A stretch of 64,000 nucleotides of DNA from the NCBI GenBank assembly GCA_026874595.1, contig CM049307.1, positions 31,284,362-31,348,361 of the forward strand, read 5' to 3'. Each line of letters starts with the position of its first letter. Position 1 is the stretch's first letter. The notes beneath the pieces were generated by a model. The model searched no databases and was not told the DNA's origin. It saw nothing but the letters and a program-made list of their open reading frames with translations. This DNA comes from Sipunculus nudus. Its lineage: Eukaryota; Annelida; Sipuncula; Golfingiida; Sipunculidae. Shown one piece after another: positions 50,443-63,786 of this stretch. A program made the position numbers and the translations under genes.

Positions 50443-53088
50443 TTGACCCCAATATTGGATCAAACTGAAAGAAAGATTTCTGGTTTTATGGAAACAGATA
50501 TGCTGGCCTTTCTTGGAAACAGATATATTTTGTGGCATCTGTATATGTTGCCTTATGCTATCATACACCCAACAAGGAGAGGACCTGAGCTACAACTGAC
50601 TTTTAAAGCCTGTCCTGACATATTTTTCTTTTGGTCATAATGTGATCAGAGTATCAGAGTTAGACCTGTTTCCTGGTCATGAAACAAAATATATCCAAAT
50701 CAGCTGGACAATGTATTGAACAATCAGATTAAGAAGTGAGAAGTTTCACTATAATAGGAACATTTTCAGTGAAAAGCCCCATTGGATTTCTAAGCGATTC
50801 ATGCCAAAATTTGCTGTTTTCATATTGATATGTAACCAAACCGGTGACTCCACAAGCAATACCTTCTTGTTTTACAAATTTAATTGTTATTTTCAGATTG
50901 ACACCTATCATTTCAAAGTAACAGAAAGCAGCAGCCATAAATTTGACTGTCAGTTTTAAAAAAAGAAGAATGACCTTGAACTATTCCTACACTCATGTAA
51001 TCCTGCATAGTTTTATCAAAATTGGACAAAAGAATTGTTAACCAAAATCTGACAAAGAGTTTTGAAATTTCACATATTCTCATGATTACTCTTTTTCATG
51101 TTTTTATGAGATTTTCATTCCAAGTGTCTAACTGCCTATTTGGTCTGACAAAATAACACCATTCCAAAAAGAGACACTAAGTTTGTGAGATGTTGCATGC
51201 TTTTTAAATTTTTTTTACATTTCTGATTCCAAGGTGTCTATGAGGAACTGGTTGTAATGATGCCAGGTTTTATGGGCAGTGAGCCAGATGAAATGAAAAT
51301 TTCAAAAAAAATCCCATAAGATTGTTCTCTAGAAAAGAAGAAAGAAAGACAGAAACAAAGAAAGATTGAAACAAAGAAGTAGGAAATATTCAGGATAGAA
51401 ATGTCGAGATGTTGGGAGAGCCACAGTTTGATTTGAAGCACTGCAAAATTTAAAATGTGCCTACACAATCAAGGCCATTTATTATTAGTTTATCATTCCC
51501 TGGTCCTTTCCTTGTTTGAAACTGAATATTCACGAACACAACCCAACCAAAATCTTGATGTTCAGGATAGAGAACATGTTTGCTACACACATTATCTTTG
51601 GAATACTTTTAATTTGAATAAGTTTTGGAATCATATTCTTGAACAGATATTAACTGTCCAATAAAAGGAATAGCTTCTGGGAAAAATTTAAGGGGGAATG
51701 CTGGAAGTCAAACAGATTATTAGTGTCTTGGTTTTGTCTGGACTGACAGTGACAACTTTGGTTTAGGGCTTGAAAGACCAGCAGAGAGATAAAAATATGG
51801 TTACAGTCAACAACGCATCTCTGAGACCTGTAAACATGGGCATCTGAAGTAAATAGAAAGATCTAAATAGTTCATGCTGTTATACTAGACATAATATTGT
51901 TTTGTTAGGAAATTACCTCAAATATAATTAGAGGTTTACTTTTACCTAAAACCAGATATCAGTAGCCACAGGGTAACCAAAATAGTTCAGTTCAGCCCGA
52001 ATTGGGATACTGTAATATGAGTAGAATAATATGTTGCATAAGAAAGGTATGCTGTTATGGAGTGAAGGAAAAATTAGCTTGATGAATAGACAAACAGATT
52101 CTGAAGGTTTCTTTGCCAAGAGCAGTCAGATATTTGTGGAGTCAGCCAGATGGATCTGATGAGCACTATTGTTAAGAATTATGGTAGCCAGATACAGTAT
52201 GAAAATGTAAGTGGTTAAATATGATTCTCTGAGAAGTCATGTGAGGGTTGACAAGAATAATAGGAACAGTATATTGGCTGATAAATCTAGTTTGACAATT
52301 TTTTAAAACTTTTTAGACATTGAATCTGTTTTACTGACACAATGCTGGGAATGGTTGAAGTCAAACAGATAATAAGTGTGTCTTGGTATTGTCTGGAGTG
52401 AAAGTGACAACTTTGGTTTAGTACTTGGAAAGACCAGCAGAGGGATAGAAATATGGTTACAGTCAACAACGCATCTCTGAGACTTTTACCTGTAAACATG
52501 GGCATCTGAAGCAACTAGAAACATTAAATATGCTCATGTGGTTATACTGGATATCATAAGGTTTTGTGAGGAAATTACCTCAAATATAATTACAGGTTCC
52601 TTTTTACCTAAAACCAGGTATCAGTAGCCACAGGGTAACCAAAATAGTTCAGTTCAACCTGCATTGGGTCACAGTAAAATTGGTAAAATAATACATGTTA
52701 CATAAGAAAGTTATGCTTTTATGGAGTGAACAGACAAACATATTCTGTAGGTTTGTTTGCCAAGAGCAGTCAGATATGTGTGGTGTAAGCCGGATAGCTC
52801 TGATGAGCAATATCATGTAGGATTATGGGAGGCACATACAGCATGAAAATGTTAGTGGTTAGATATGATTCTCTGAAAAGTCATGTAAGTTTTGACAAAA
52901 ATAAAGAGGAACTGTATATTGGATGATATATCTAGTGTGACAATTTCTTTTGAATGTTTAGACATTGAATCTGTTTTACTGACAGCTGTGTATTTTGTGG
53001 TCCCTGTTTGTGATGGGGTGGGTCTTAAAATCTGTTTATTTGGTGATCAAATGGTTGATATGACACATATGAGTGTTATGAGAAAGAA
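50443..53088 (+). repeat. Unit 20 (2,646 bp)
   Basis: Marks: ATATGTAACC, ATCATTTCAAAG near 50,908, CATGTAATCC, TATCTTTGG near 51,595 and CATATTCTTG near 51,632. CTGTTTATTTGG near 53,033 (elsewhere CTGTTGATTTGG) removes a stop and opens a 66-codon plus frame in units 20 and 21 only. No gene is seen. Confidence 0.94.
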
Positions 53089-55729
53089 TTGACCCCAATA
53101 TTGGATCAAACTGAAAGAAAGATTTCTGGTTTTATGGAAACAGATATGCTGGCCTTTCTTGGAAACAGATATATTTTGTGGCATCTGTATATGTTGCCTT
53201 ATGCTATCATACACCCAACAAGGAGAGGACCTGAGCTACAACTGACTTTTAAAGCCTGTCCTGACATATTTTTCTTTTGGTCATAATGTGATCAGAGTAT
53301 CAGAGTTAGACCTGTTTCCTGGTCATGAAACAAAATATATCCAAATCAGCTGGACAATGTATTGAACAATCAGATTAAGAAGTGAGAAGTTTCACTATAA
53401 TAGGAACATTTTCAGTGAAAAGCCCCATTGGATTTCTAAGCGATTCATGCCAAAATTTGCTGTTTTCATATTGATATGTAACCAAACCGGTGACTCCACA
53501 AGCAATACCTTCTTGTTTTACAAATTTAATTGTTTTTTTCAGATTGACACCTATCATGTCAAAGTAACAGAAAGCAGCAGCCATAAATTTGACTGTCAGT
53601 TTTAAAAAAAGAAGAATGACCTTGAACTATTCCTACACTCATGTAATCCTGCATAGTTTTATCAAAATTGGACAAAAGAATTGTTAACCAAAATCTGACA
53701 AAGAGTTTTGAAATTTCACATATTCTCATGATTACTCTTTTTCATGTTTTTATGAGATTTTCATTCCAAGTGTCTAACTGCCTATTTGGTCTGACAAAAT
53801 AACACCATTCCAAAAAGAGACACTAAGTTTGTGAGATGTTGCATGCTTTTTAAATTTTTTTTTACATTTCTGATTCCAAGGTGTCTATGAGGAACTGGTT
53901 GTAATGATGCCAGGTTTTATGGGCAGTGAGCCAGATGAAATGAAAATTTAAAAAAAATCCCATAAGATTGTTCTCTAGAAAAGAAGAAAGAAAGACAGAA
54001 ACAAAGAAAGATTGAAAGAAAGAAGTAGGAAATATTCAGGATAGAAATGTCGAGATGTTGGGAGAGCCACAGTTTGATTTGAAGCACTGCAAAATTTAAA
54101 ATGTGCCTACACAATCAAGGCCATTTATTATTAGTTTATCATTCCCTGGTCCTTTCCTTGTTTGAAACTGAATATTCACGAACACAACCCAACCAAAATC
54201 TTGATGTTCAGGATAGAGAACATGTTTGCTACACACATTATCTGTGGAATACTTTTAATTTGAATAAGTTTTGGAATCATATTCTTGAACAGATATTAAC
54301 TGTCCAATAAAAGGAATAGCTTCTGGGAAAAATTTAAGGGGGAATGCTGGAAGTCAAACAGATTATTAGTGTCTTGGTTTTGTCTGGACTGACAGTGACA
54401 ACTTTGGTTTAGGGCTTGAAAGACCAGCAGAGAGATAAAAATATGGTTACAGTCAACAACGCATCTCTGAGACCTGTAAACATGGGCATCTGAAGTAAAT
54501 AGAAAGATCTAAATAGTTCATGCTGTTATACTAGACATAATATTGTTTTGTTAGGAAATTATCTCAAATATAATTAGAGGTTTACTTTTACCTAAAACCA
54601 GATATCAGTAGCCACAGGGTAACCAAAATAGTTCAGTTCAGCCCGAATTGGGATACTGTATTATGAGTAGAATAATATGTTGCATAAGAAAGGTTTGCTG
54701 TTATGGAGTGAAGGAAAAATTAGCTTGATGAACAGACAGATTCTGAAGGTTTCTCTGCCAAGAGCAGTCAGATATTTGTGGAGTCAGCCAGATGGATCTG
54801 ATGAGCACTATTGTTAAGAATTATGGTAGCCAGATACAGTATGAAAATGTAAGTGGTTAAATATGATTCTCTGAGAAGTCATGTGATGGTTGACAAGAAT
54901 AATAGGAACAGTATATTGGCTGATAAATCTAGTTTGACAATTTTTTAAAACTTTTTAGACATTGAATCTGTTTTACTGACACAATGCTGGGAATGGTTGA
55001 AGTCAAACAGATAATAAGTGTGTCTTGGTATTGTCTGGAGTGAAAGTGACAACTTTGGTTTAGTACTTGGAAAGACCAGCAGAGGGATAGAAATATGGTT
55101 ACAGTCAACAACGCATCTCTGAGACTTTTACCTGTAAACATGGGCATCTGAAGCAACTAGAAACATTAAATATGCTCATGTGGTTAAACTGGATGTCATA
55201 AGGTTTTGTGAGGAAATTACCTCAAATATAATTACAGGTTCATTTTTACCTAAAACCAGGTATCAGTAGCCACAGGGTAACCAAAATAGTTCAGTTCAAC
55301 CTGCATTGGGTCACAGTAAAATTGGTAAAATAATACATGTTACATAAGAAAGTTATGCTTTTATGGAGTGAACAGACAAACATATTCTGAAGGTTTGTTT
55401 GCCAAGAGCAGTCAGATATGTGTGGTGTAAGCCGGATAGCTCTGATGAGCAATATCGTGTAGGATTAGGGAGGCACATACAGCATGAAAATGTTAGTGGT
55501 TAGATATTATTCTCTGAAAAGTCATGTAAGTTTTGACAAAAATAAAGAGGAACTGTATATTGGATGATATATCTAGTGTGACAATTTCTTTTGAATGTTT
55601 AGACATTGAATCTGTTTTACTGACAGCTGTGTATTTTGTGGTCCCTGTTTGTGATGGGGTGGGTCTTAAAATCTGTTTATTTGGTGATCAAATGGTTGAT
55701 ATGACACATATGAGTGTTATGAGAAAAAA
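53089..55729 (+). repeat. Unit 21 (2,641 bp)
   Basis: Close to unit 20 (ATATGTAACC, CATGTAATCC, CATATTCTTG, CTGTTTATTTGG). It has a longer T run near 53,531, the 4 bp loss in AACAGACAGATTC near 54,730 also seen in unit 14, and a base lost in GATTAGGGAGG near 55,464. No gene is seen. Confidence 0.94.
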
Positions 55730-58375
55730 TTGACCCCAATATTGGATCAAACTGAAAGAAAGATTTCTGGTTTTATGGAAACAGATATGCTGGCCTTTCT
55801 TGGAAACAGATATATTTTGTGGCATCTGTATATGTTGCCTTATGCTATCATACACCCAACAAGGAGAGGACCTGAGCTACAACTGACTTTTAAAGCCTGT
55901 CCTGACATATTTTTCTTTTGGTCATAATGTGATCAGAGTATCAGAGTTAGACCTGTTTCCTGGTCATGAAACAAAATATATCCAAATCAGCTGGACAATG
56001 TATTGAACAATCAGATTAAGAAGTGAGAAGTTTCACTATAATAGGAACATTTTCAGTGAAAAGCCCCATTGGATTTCTAAGCGATTCATGCCAAAATTTG
56101 CTGTTTTCATATTGATATGTAACCAAACCGGTGACTCCACAAGCAATACCTTCTTGTTTTACAAGTTTAATTGTTATTTTCAGATTGACACCTATCATGT
56201 CAAAGTAACAGAAAGCAGCAGCCATAAATTTGACTGTCAGTTTTAAAAAAAGAAGAATGACCTTGAACTATTCCTACACTCATGTAATCCTGCATAGTTT
56301 TATCAAAATTGGACAAAAGAATTGTTAACCAAAATCTGACAAAGAGTTTTGAAATTTCACATATTCTCATGATTACTCTTTTTCATGTTTTTATGAGATT
56401 TTCATTCTAAGTGTCTAACTGCCTATTTGGTCTGACAAAATAACACCATTCCAAAAAGAGACACTAAGTTTGTGAGATGTTGCATGCTTTTTAAATTTTT
56501 TTTTACATTTCTGATTCCAAGGTGTCTATGAGGAACTGGTTGTAATGATGCCAGGTTTTATGGGCAGTGAGCCAGATGAAATGAAAATTTAAAAAAAATC
56601 CCATAAGATTGTTCTCTAGAAAAGAAGAAAGAAAGACAGAAACAAAGAAAGATTGAAAGAAAGAAGTAGGAAATATTCAGGATAGAAATGTCGAGATGTT
56701 GGGAGAGCCACAGTTTGATTTGAAGCACTGCAAAATTTAAAATGTGCCTACACAATCAAGGCCATTTATTATTAGTTTATCATTCCCTGGTCCTTTCCTT
56801 GTTTGAAACTGAATATTCACGAACACAACCCAACCAAAATCTTGATGTTCAGGATAGAGAACATGTTTGCTACACACATTATCTGTGGAATACTTTTAAT
56901 TTGAATAAGTTTTGGAATCATTTTCTTGAACAGATATTAACTGTCCAATAAAAGGAATAGCTTCTGGGAAAAATTTAAGGGGGAATGCTGGAAGTCAAAC
57001 AGATTATTAGTGTCTTGGTTTTGTCTGGACTGACAGTGACAACTTTGGTTTAGGGCTTGAAAGACCAGCAGAGAGATAAAAATATGGTTACAGTCAACAA
57101 CGCATCTCTGAGACCTGTAAACATGGGCATCTGAAGTAAATAGAAAGATCTAAATAGTTCATGCTGTTATACTAGACATAATATTGTTTTGTTAGGAAAT
57201 TACCTCAAATATAATTAGAGGTTTACTTTTACCTAAAACCAGATATCAGTAGCCACAGGGTAACCAAAATAGTTCAGTTCAGCCCAAATTGGGATACTGT
57301 AATATGAGTAAAATAATATGTTGCATAAGAAAGGTATGCTGTTATGGAGTGAAGGAAAAATTAGCTTGATGAACAGACAAACAGATTCTGAAGGTTTCTT
57401 TGCCAAGAGCAGTCAGATATTTGTGGAGTCAGCCAGATGGATCTGATGAGCACTATTGTTAAGAATCATGGTAGCCAGATACAGTATGAAAATGTAAGTG
57501 GTTAAATATGATTCTCTGAGAAGTCATGTGAGGGTTGACAAGAATAATAGGAACAGTATATTGGCTGATAAATCTAGTTTGACAATTTTTTAAAACTTTT
57601 TAGACATTGAATCTGTTTTACTGACACAATGCTGGGAATGGTTGAAGTCAAACAGATAATAAGTGTGTCTTGGTATTGTCTGGAGTGAAAGTGACAACTT
57701 TGGTTTAGTACTTGGAAAGACCAGTAGAGGGATAGAAATATGGTTACAGTCAACAACGCATCTCTGAGACTTTTACCTGTAAACATGGGCATCTGAAGCA
57801 ACTAGAAACATTAAATATGCTCATGTGGTTATACTGGATGTCATAAGGTTTTGTGAGGAAATTACCTCAAATATAATTACAGGTTCATTTTTACCTAAAA
57901 CCAGGTATCAGTAGCCACAGGGTAACCAAAATAGTTCAGTTCAACCTGCATTGGGTCACAGTAAAATTGGTAAAATAATACATGTTACATAAGAAAGTTA
58001 TGCTTTTATGGAGTGAACAGACAAACATATTCTGAAGGTTTGTTTGCCAAGAGCAGTCAGATATGTGTGGTGTAAGCCTGATAGCTCAGATGAGCAATAT
58101 CGTGTAGGATTATGGGAGGCACATACAGCATGAAAATGTTAGTGGTTAGATATGATTCCCTGAAAAGTCATGTAAGTTTTGACAAAAATAAAGAGGAACT
58201 GTATATTGGATGATATATCTAGTGTGACAATTTCTTTTGAATGTTTAGACATCGAATCTGTTTTACTGACAGCTGTGTATTTTGTGGTCCCTGTTTGTGA
58301 TGGGGTGGGTCTTAAAATCTGTTGATTTGGTGATCAAATGGTTGATATGACACATATGAGTGTTGTGAGAAAAAA
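55730..58375 (+). repeat. Unit 22 (2,646 bp)
   Basis: Shares ATATGTAACC and CATGTAATCC with its neighbours. Private changes include ACAAGTTTAATTG near 56,161, CATTCTAAG near 56,402, GCCCAAATTGG near 57,283 (a lost CpG), GCCTGATAG near 58,076 (a lost CpG) and ACATCGAATC near 58,250 (a gained CpG). No gene is seen. Confidence 0.94.
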
Positions 58376-61141
58376 TTGACCCCAATATTGGATCAAACTG
58401 AAAGAAAGATTTCTGGTTTTATGGAAACAGATATGCTGGCCTTTCTTGGAAACAGATATATTTTGTGGCATCTGTATATGTTGCCTTATGCCATCATACA
58501 CCCAACAAGAAGAGGACCTGAGCTACAACTGACTTTTAAAGCCTGTCCTGACATATTTTTCTTTTGGTCATAATGTGATCAGAGTATCAGAGTTAGACCT
58601 GTTTCCTGGTCATGAAACAAAATATATCCAAATCAGCTGGACAATGTATTGAACAATCAGATTAAGAAGTGAGAAGTTTCACTATAATAGGAACATTTTC
58701 AGTGAAAAGCCCCATTGGATTTCTAAGCGATTCATGCCAAAATTTGCTGTTTTCATATTGATATGTAACCAAACTGGTGACTCCACAAGCAATACCTTCT
58801 TGTTTTACAAATTTAATTGTTATTTTCAGATTGACACCTATCATGTCAAAGTAACAGAAAGCAGCAGCCATAAATTTGACTGTCAGTTTTAAAAAAAGAA
58901 GAATGACCTTGAACTATTCCTACTCTCATGTAATCCTGCATAGTTTTATCAAAATTGGACAAAAGAATTGTTAACCAAAATCTGACAAAGAGTTTTGAAA
59001 TTTCACATATTCTCATGATTACTCTTTTTCATGTTTTTATGAGATTTTCATTCCAAGTGTCTAACTGCCTATTTGGTCTGACAAAATAACACCATTCCAA
59101 AAAGAGACACTAAGTTTGTGAGATGTTGCATGCTTTTTAATTTTTTTTTTACATTTCTGATTCCAAGGTGTCTATGAGGAACTGGTTGTAATGATGCCAG
59201 GTTTTATGTGCAGTGAGCCAGATGAAATGAAAATTTCAAAAAAGTCCCATAAGATTGTTCTCTAGAAAAGAAGAAAGAAAGACAGAAACAAAGAAAGATT
59301 GAAAACAAGAAGTAGGAAATATTCAGGATAGAAATGTCGAGATGTTGGGAGAGCCACAGTTTGATTTGAAGCACTGCAAAATTTAAAATGTGCCTACACA
59401 ATCAAGGCCAAAGAAAGATTGAAAACAAGAAGTAGGAAATATTCAGGATAGAAATGTCGAGATGTTGGGAGAGCCACAGTTTGATTTGAAGCACTGCAAA
59501 ATTTAAAATGTGCCTACACAATCAAGGCCATTTATTATTAGTTTATCATTCCCTGGTCCTTTCCTTGTTTGAAACTGAATATTCACGAACACAACCCAAC
59601 CAAAATCTTGATGTTCAGGATAGAGAACATGTTTGCTACACACATTATCTGTGGAATACTTTTAATTTGAATAAGTTTTGGAATCATTTTCTTGAACAGA
59701 TATTAACTGTCCAATAAAAGGAATAGCTTCTGGGAAAAATTTAAGGGGGAATGCTGGAAGTCAAACAGATTATTAGTGTCTTGGTTTTGTCTGGACTGAC
59801 AGCGACAACTTTGGTTTAGGGCTTGAAAGACCAGCAGAGAGATAAAAATATGGTTACAGTCAACAACGCATCTCTGAGACCTGTAAACATGGGCATCTGA
59901 AGTAAATAGAAACATCTAAATAGTTCATGCTGTTATACTAGACATAATATTGTTTTGTTAGGAAATTACCTCAAATATAATTAGAGGTTTACTTTTACCT
60001 AAAACCAGATATCAGAAGCCACAGGGTTACCAAAATAGTTCAGTTCAGCCCGAATTGGGATACTGTAATATGAGTAAAATAATATGTTGCATAAGAAAGG
60101 TATGCTGTTATGGAGTGAAGGAAAAATTAGCTTGATGAACAGACAAACAGATTCTGAAGGTTTCTTTGCGTAGAGCAGTCAGATATTTGTGGAGTCAGCC
60201 AGATGGATCTGATGAGCACTATTGTTAAGAATTAAGGTAGCCAGATACAGTATGAAAATGTAAGTGGTTAATTATGATTCTCTGAGAAGTCATGTGAGGG
60301 TTGACAAGAATAATAGGAACAGTATATTGGCTGATAAATCTAGTTTGACAATTTTTTAAAACTTTTTAGACATTGAATCTGTTTTACTGACACAATGCTG
60401 GGAATGGTTGAAGTCAAACAGATAATAAGTGTGTCTTGGTATTGTCTGGAGTAAAAGTGACAACTTTGGTTTAGTACTTGGAAAGACCAGCAGAGGGATA
60501 GAAATATGGTAACAGTCAACAACGCATCTCTGAGACTTTTACCTGTAAACATGGGCATCTGAAGCAACTAGAAACATTAAATATGCTCATGTGGTTATAC
60601 TGGATATCATAAGGTTTTGTGAGGAAATTACCTCAAATATAATTACAGGTTCATTTTTACCTAAAACCAGGTATCAGTAGCCACAGGGTAACCAAAATAG
60701 TTCAGTTCAACCTGCATTGGGTCACAGTAAAATTGGTAAAATAATACATGTTACATAAGAAAGTTATGCTTTTATGGAGTGAACAGACAAACATATTCTG
60801 AAGGTTTGTTTGCCAAGAGCAGTCAGATATGTGTGGTGTAAGCCGGATAGCTCTGATGAGCAATATCGTGTAGGATTATGGGAGGCACATACAGCATGAA
60901 AATGTTAGTGGTTAGATATGATTCTCTGAAAAGTCATGTAAGTTTTGACAAAAATAAAGAGGAACTGTATATTGGATGATATATCTAGTGTGACAATTTC
61001 TTTTGAATGTTTAGACATTGAATCTGTTTTACTGACAGCTGTGTATTTTGTGGTCCCTGTTTGTGATGGGGTGGGTCTTAAAATCTGTTGATTTGGTGAT
61101 CAAATGGTTGATATGACACATATGAGTGTTGTGAGAAAAAA
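58376..61141 (+). repeat. Unit 23 (2,766 bp, duplication without deletion)
   Basis: Has the 120 bp duplication but an otherwise full-length body, so 2,646 + 120 = 2,766. Its AATAAA is intact near 59,711. Its 3' half shares ATCAGAAGCC, GGGTTACC, TTTGCGTAGAG, ATTAAGGTAG and TTAATTATG with unit 2. It is the best visible model for the precursor of the short units. Confidence 0.95.
59289..59528 (+). repeat. 120 bp exact tandem duplication in unit 23
   Basis: 59,289-59,408 repeated at 59,409-59,528 with the same CA-microhomology junction as in the three short units. Confidence 0.97.
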
Positions 61142-63786
61142 TTGACCCCAATATTGGATCAAACTGAAAGAAAGATTTCTGGTTTTATGGAAACAGATAT
61201 GCTGGCCTTTCTTGGAAACAGATATATTTTGTGGCATCTGTATATGTTGCCTTATGCCATCATACACCCAACAAGGAGAGGACCTGAGCTACAACTGACT
61301 TTTAAAGCCTGTCCTGACATATTTTTCTTTTGGTCATAATGTGATCAGAGTATCAGAGTTAGACCTGTTTCCTGGTCATGAAACAAAATATATCCAAATC
61401 AGCTGGACAATGTATTGAACAATCAGATTAAGAAGTGAGAAGTTTCACTTTAATAGGAACATTTTCAGTGAAAAGCCCCATTGGATTTCTAAGCGATTCA
61501 TGCCAAAATTTGCTGTTTTCATATTGATATGGAACCAAACTGGTGACTCCACAAGCAATACCTTCTTGTTTTACAAATTTAATTGTTATTTTCAGATTGA
61601 CACCTATCATGTCAAAGTAACAGAAAGCAGCAGCCATAAATTTGACTGGCATTTAAAAAAAAAGAAGAATGACCTTGAACTATTCCTACACTCATGTAGT
61701 CCTGCATAGTTTTATGAAAATTGGACCAAAGAATTGTTATCCAAAATCTGACAAAGAGTTTTGAAATTTCACATATTCTCATGATTACTCTTTTTCATGT
61801 TTTTATGAGATTTTCATTCCAAGTGTCTAACTGCCTATTTGGTCTGACAAAATAACACCATTCCAAAAAGAGACGCTGAGGATGTGAGATGTTGCATGCT
61901 TTTTTATTTTATTTTTACATTTCTGATTTCAAGGTGTCTATGAGGAACTGGTTGTAATGATGCCAGATTTTATGGGCAGTGAGCCAGATGAAATGGAAAT
62001 TTTTAAAAAAATCCCATAAGATTGTTCTCTAGAAAAGAAGAAAGAAAGACAAACAAAGAAAGATAGAAAGAAAGAAGTAGGAAATATTCAGGATGGAAAT
62101 GTCGAGATGTTGGGAGAGCCACAGTTTGATTTGAAGCACTGCAAAATTTAAAATGTGCCTACACAATCAAGGCCATTTATTATTAGTTTATCATTCCCTG
62201 GTCCTTTCCTTGTTTGAAACTGAATATTCATGAACACAACCCAACCAAAATCTTGATGTTCAGGATAGAGAACATGTTTGCTACACACAATATCTGTGGA
62301 ATACTTTTGATTTGAATAAGTTTTGGAATCATTTTCTTGAACAGATATTAACTGTCCAATAAAAGGAATAGCTTCTGGGAAAAATTTAAGGGGGAATGCT
62401 GGAAGTCAAACAGATTATTAGTGTCTTGGTTTTGTCTGGACTGACAGTGACAACTTTGGTTTAGGGCTTGAAAGACCAGCAGAGAGATAAAAATATGGTT
62501 ACAGTCAACAACGCATCTCTGAGACCTGTAAACATGGGCATCTGAAGTAAATAGAAACATCTAAATAGTTCATGCTGTTATACTAGACATTATATTGTTT
62601 TGTTAGGAAATTATCTCAAATATAATTAGAGGTTTACTTTTACCTAAAACCAGATATCAGTAGCCACAGGGTAACCAAAATAGTTCAGTTCAGCCCGAAT
62701 TGGGATACTGTAATATGAGTAGAATAATATGTTGCATAAGAAAGGTATGCTGTTATGGAGTGAAGGAAAAATTAGCTTGATGAACAGACAAACAGATTCT
62801 GAAGGTTTCTTTGCCAAGAGCAGTCAGATATTTGTGGAGTCAGCCAGATGGATCTGATGAGCACTATTGTTAAGAATTATGGTAGCCAGATACAGTATGA
62901 AAATGTAAGTGGTTAAATATGATTCTCTGAGAAGTCATGTGAGGGTTGACAAGAATAATAGGAACAGTATATTGGCTGATAAATCTAGTTTGACAATTTT
63001 TTAAAACTTTTTAGACATTGAATCTGTTTTACTGACACAATGCTGGGAATGGTTGAAGTCAAACAGATAATAAGTGTGTCTTGGTATTGTCTGGAGTGAA
63101 AGTGACAACTTTGGTTTAGTACTTGGAAAGACCAGCAGAGGGATAGAAATATGGTTACAGTCAACAACGCATCTCTGAGACTTTTACCTGTAAACATGGG
63201 CATCTGAAGCAACTAGAAACATTAAATATGCTCATGTGGTTATACTGGATGTCATAAGGTTTTGTGAGGAAATTACCTCAAATATAATTACAGGTTCATT
63301 TTTACCTAAAACCAGGTATCAGTAGCCACAGGGTAACCAAAATAGTTCAGTTCAACCTGCATTGGGTCACAGTAAAATTGGTAAAATAATTCATGTTACA
63401 TAAGAAAGTTATGCTTTTATGGAGTGAACAGACAAACATATTCTGAAGGTTTGTTTGCCAAGAGCAGTCAGATATGTGTGGTGTAAGCCGGATAGCTCTG
63501 ATGAGCAATATCGTGTAGGATTATGGGAGGCACATACAGCATGAAAATGTTAGTGGTTAGATATGATTCTCTGAAAAGTCATGTAAGTTTCGACAAAAAT
63601 AAAGAGGAACTGTATATTGGATGATATATCTAGTGTGACAATTTCTTTTGAATGTTTAGACATTGAATCTGTTTTACTGACAGCTGTGTATTTTGTGGTC
63701 CCTGTTTGTGATGGGGTGGGTCTTAAAATCTGTTGATTTGGTGATCAAATGGTTGATATGACACATATGAGTGTTGTGAGAAAAAA
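61142..63786 (+). repeat. Unit 24 (2,645 bp)
   Basis: Carries GACGCTGAGG near 61,872 and the GACAAACAAAG purine tract, as in units 17 and 19. It has many private changes: CACTTTAATAG near 61,447, TTTTATGAAAATT near 61,711, TTGTTATCC near 61,735, GGATGGAAATG near 62,092, ACACAATATC near 62,286, TTTTGATTTG near 62,305 and GTTTCGAC near 63,588. No gene is seen. Confidence 0.94.

Noticed and set aside
53089..53092. 66-codon plus frames upstream of the anchor in units 20 and 21
   Set aside because: Opened only by one base change (CTGTTTATTTGG instead of CTGTTGATTTGG) in two neighbouring units; closed in the rest.
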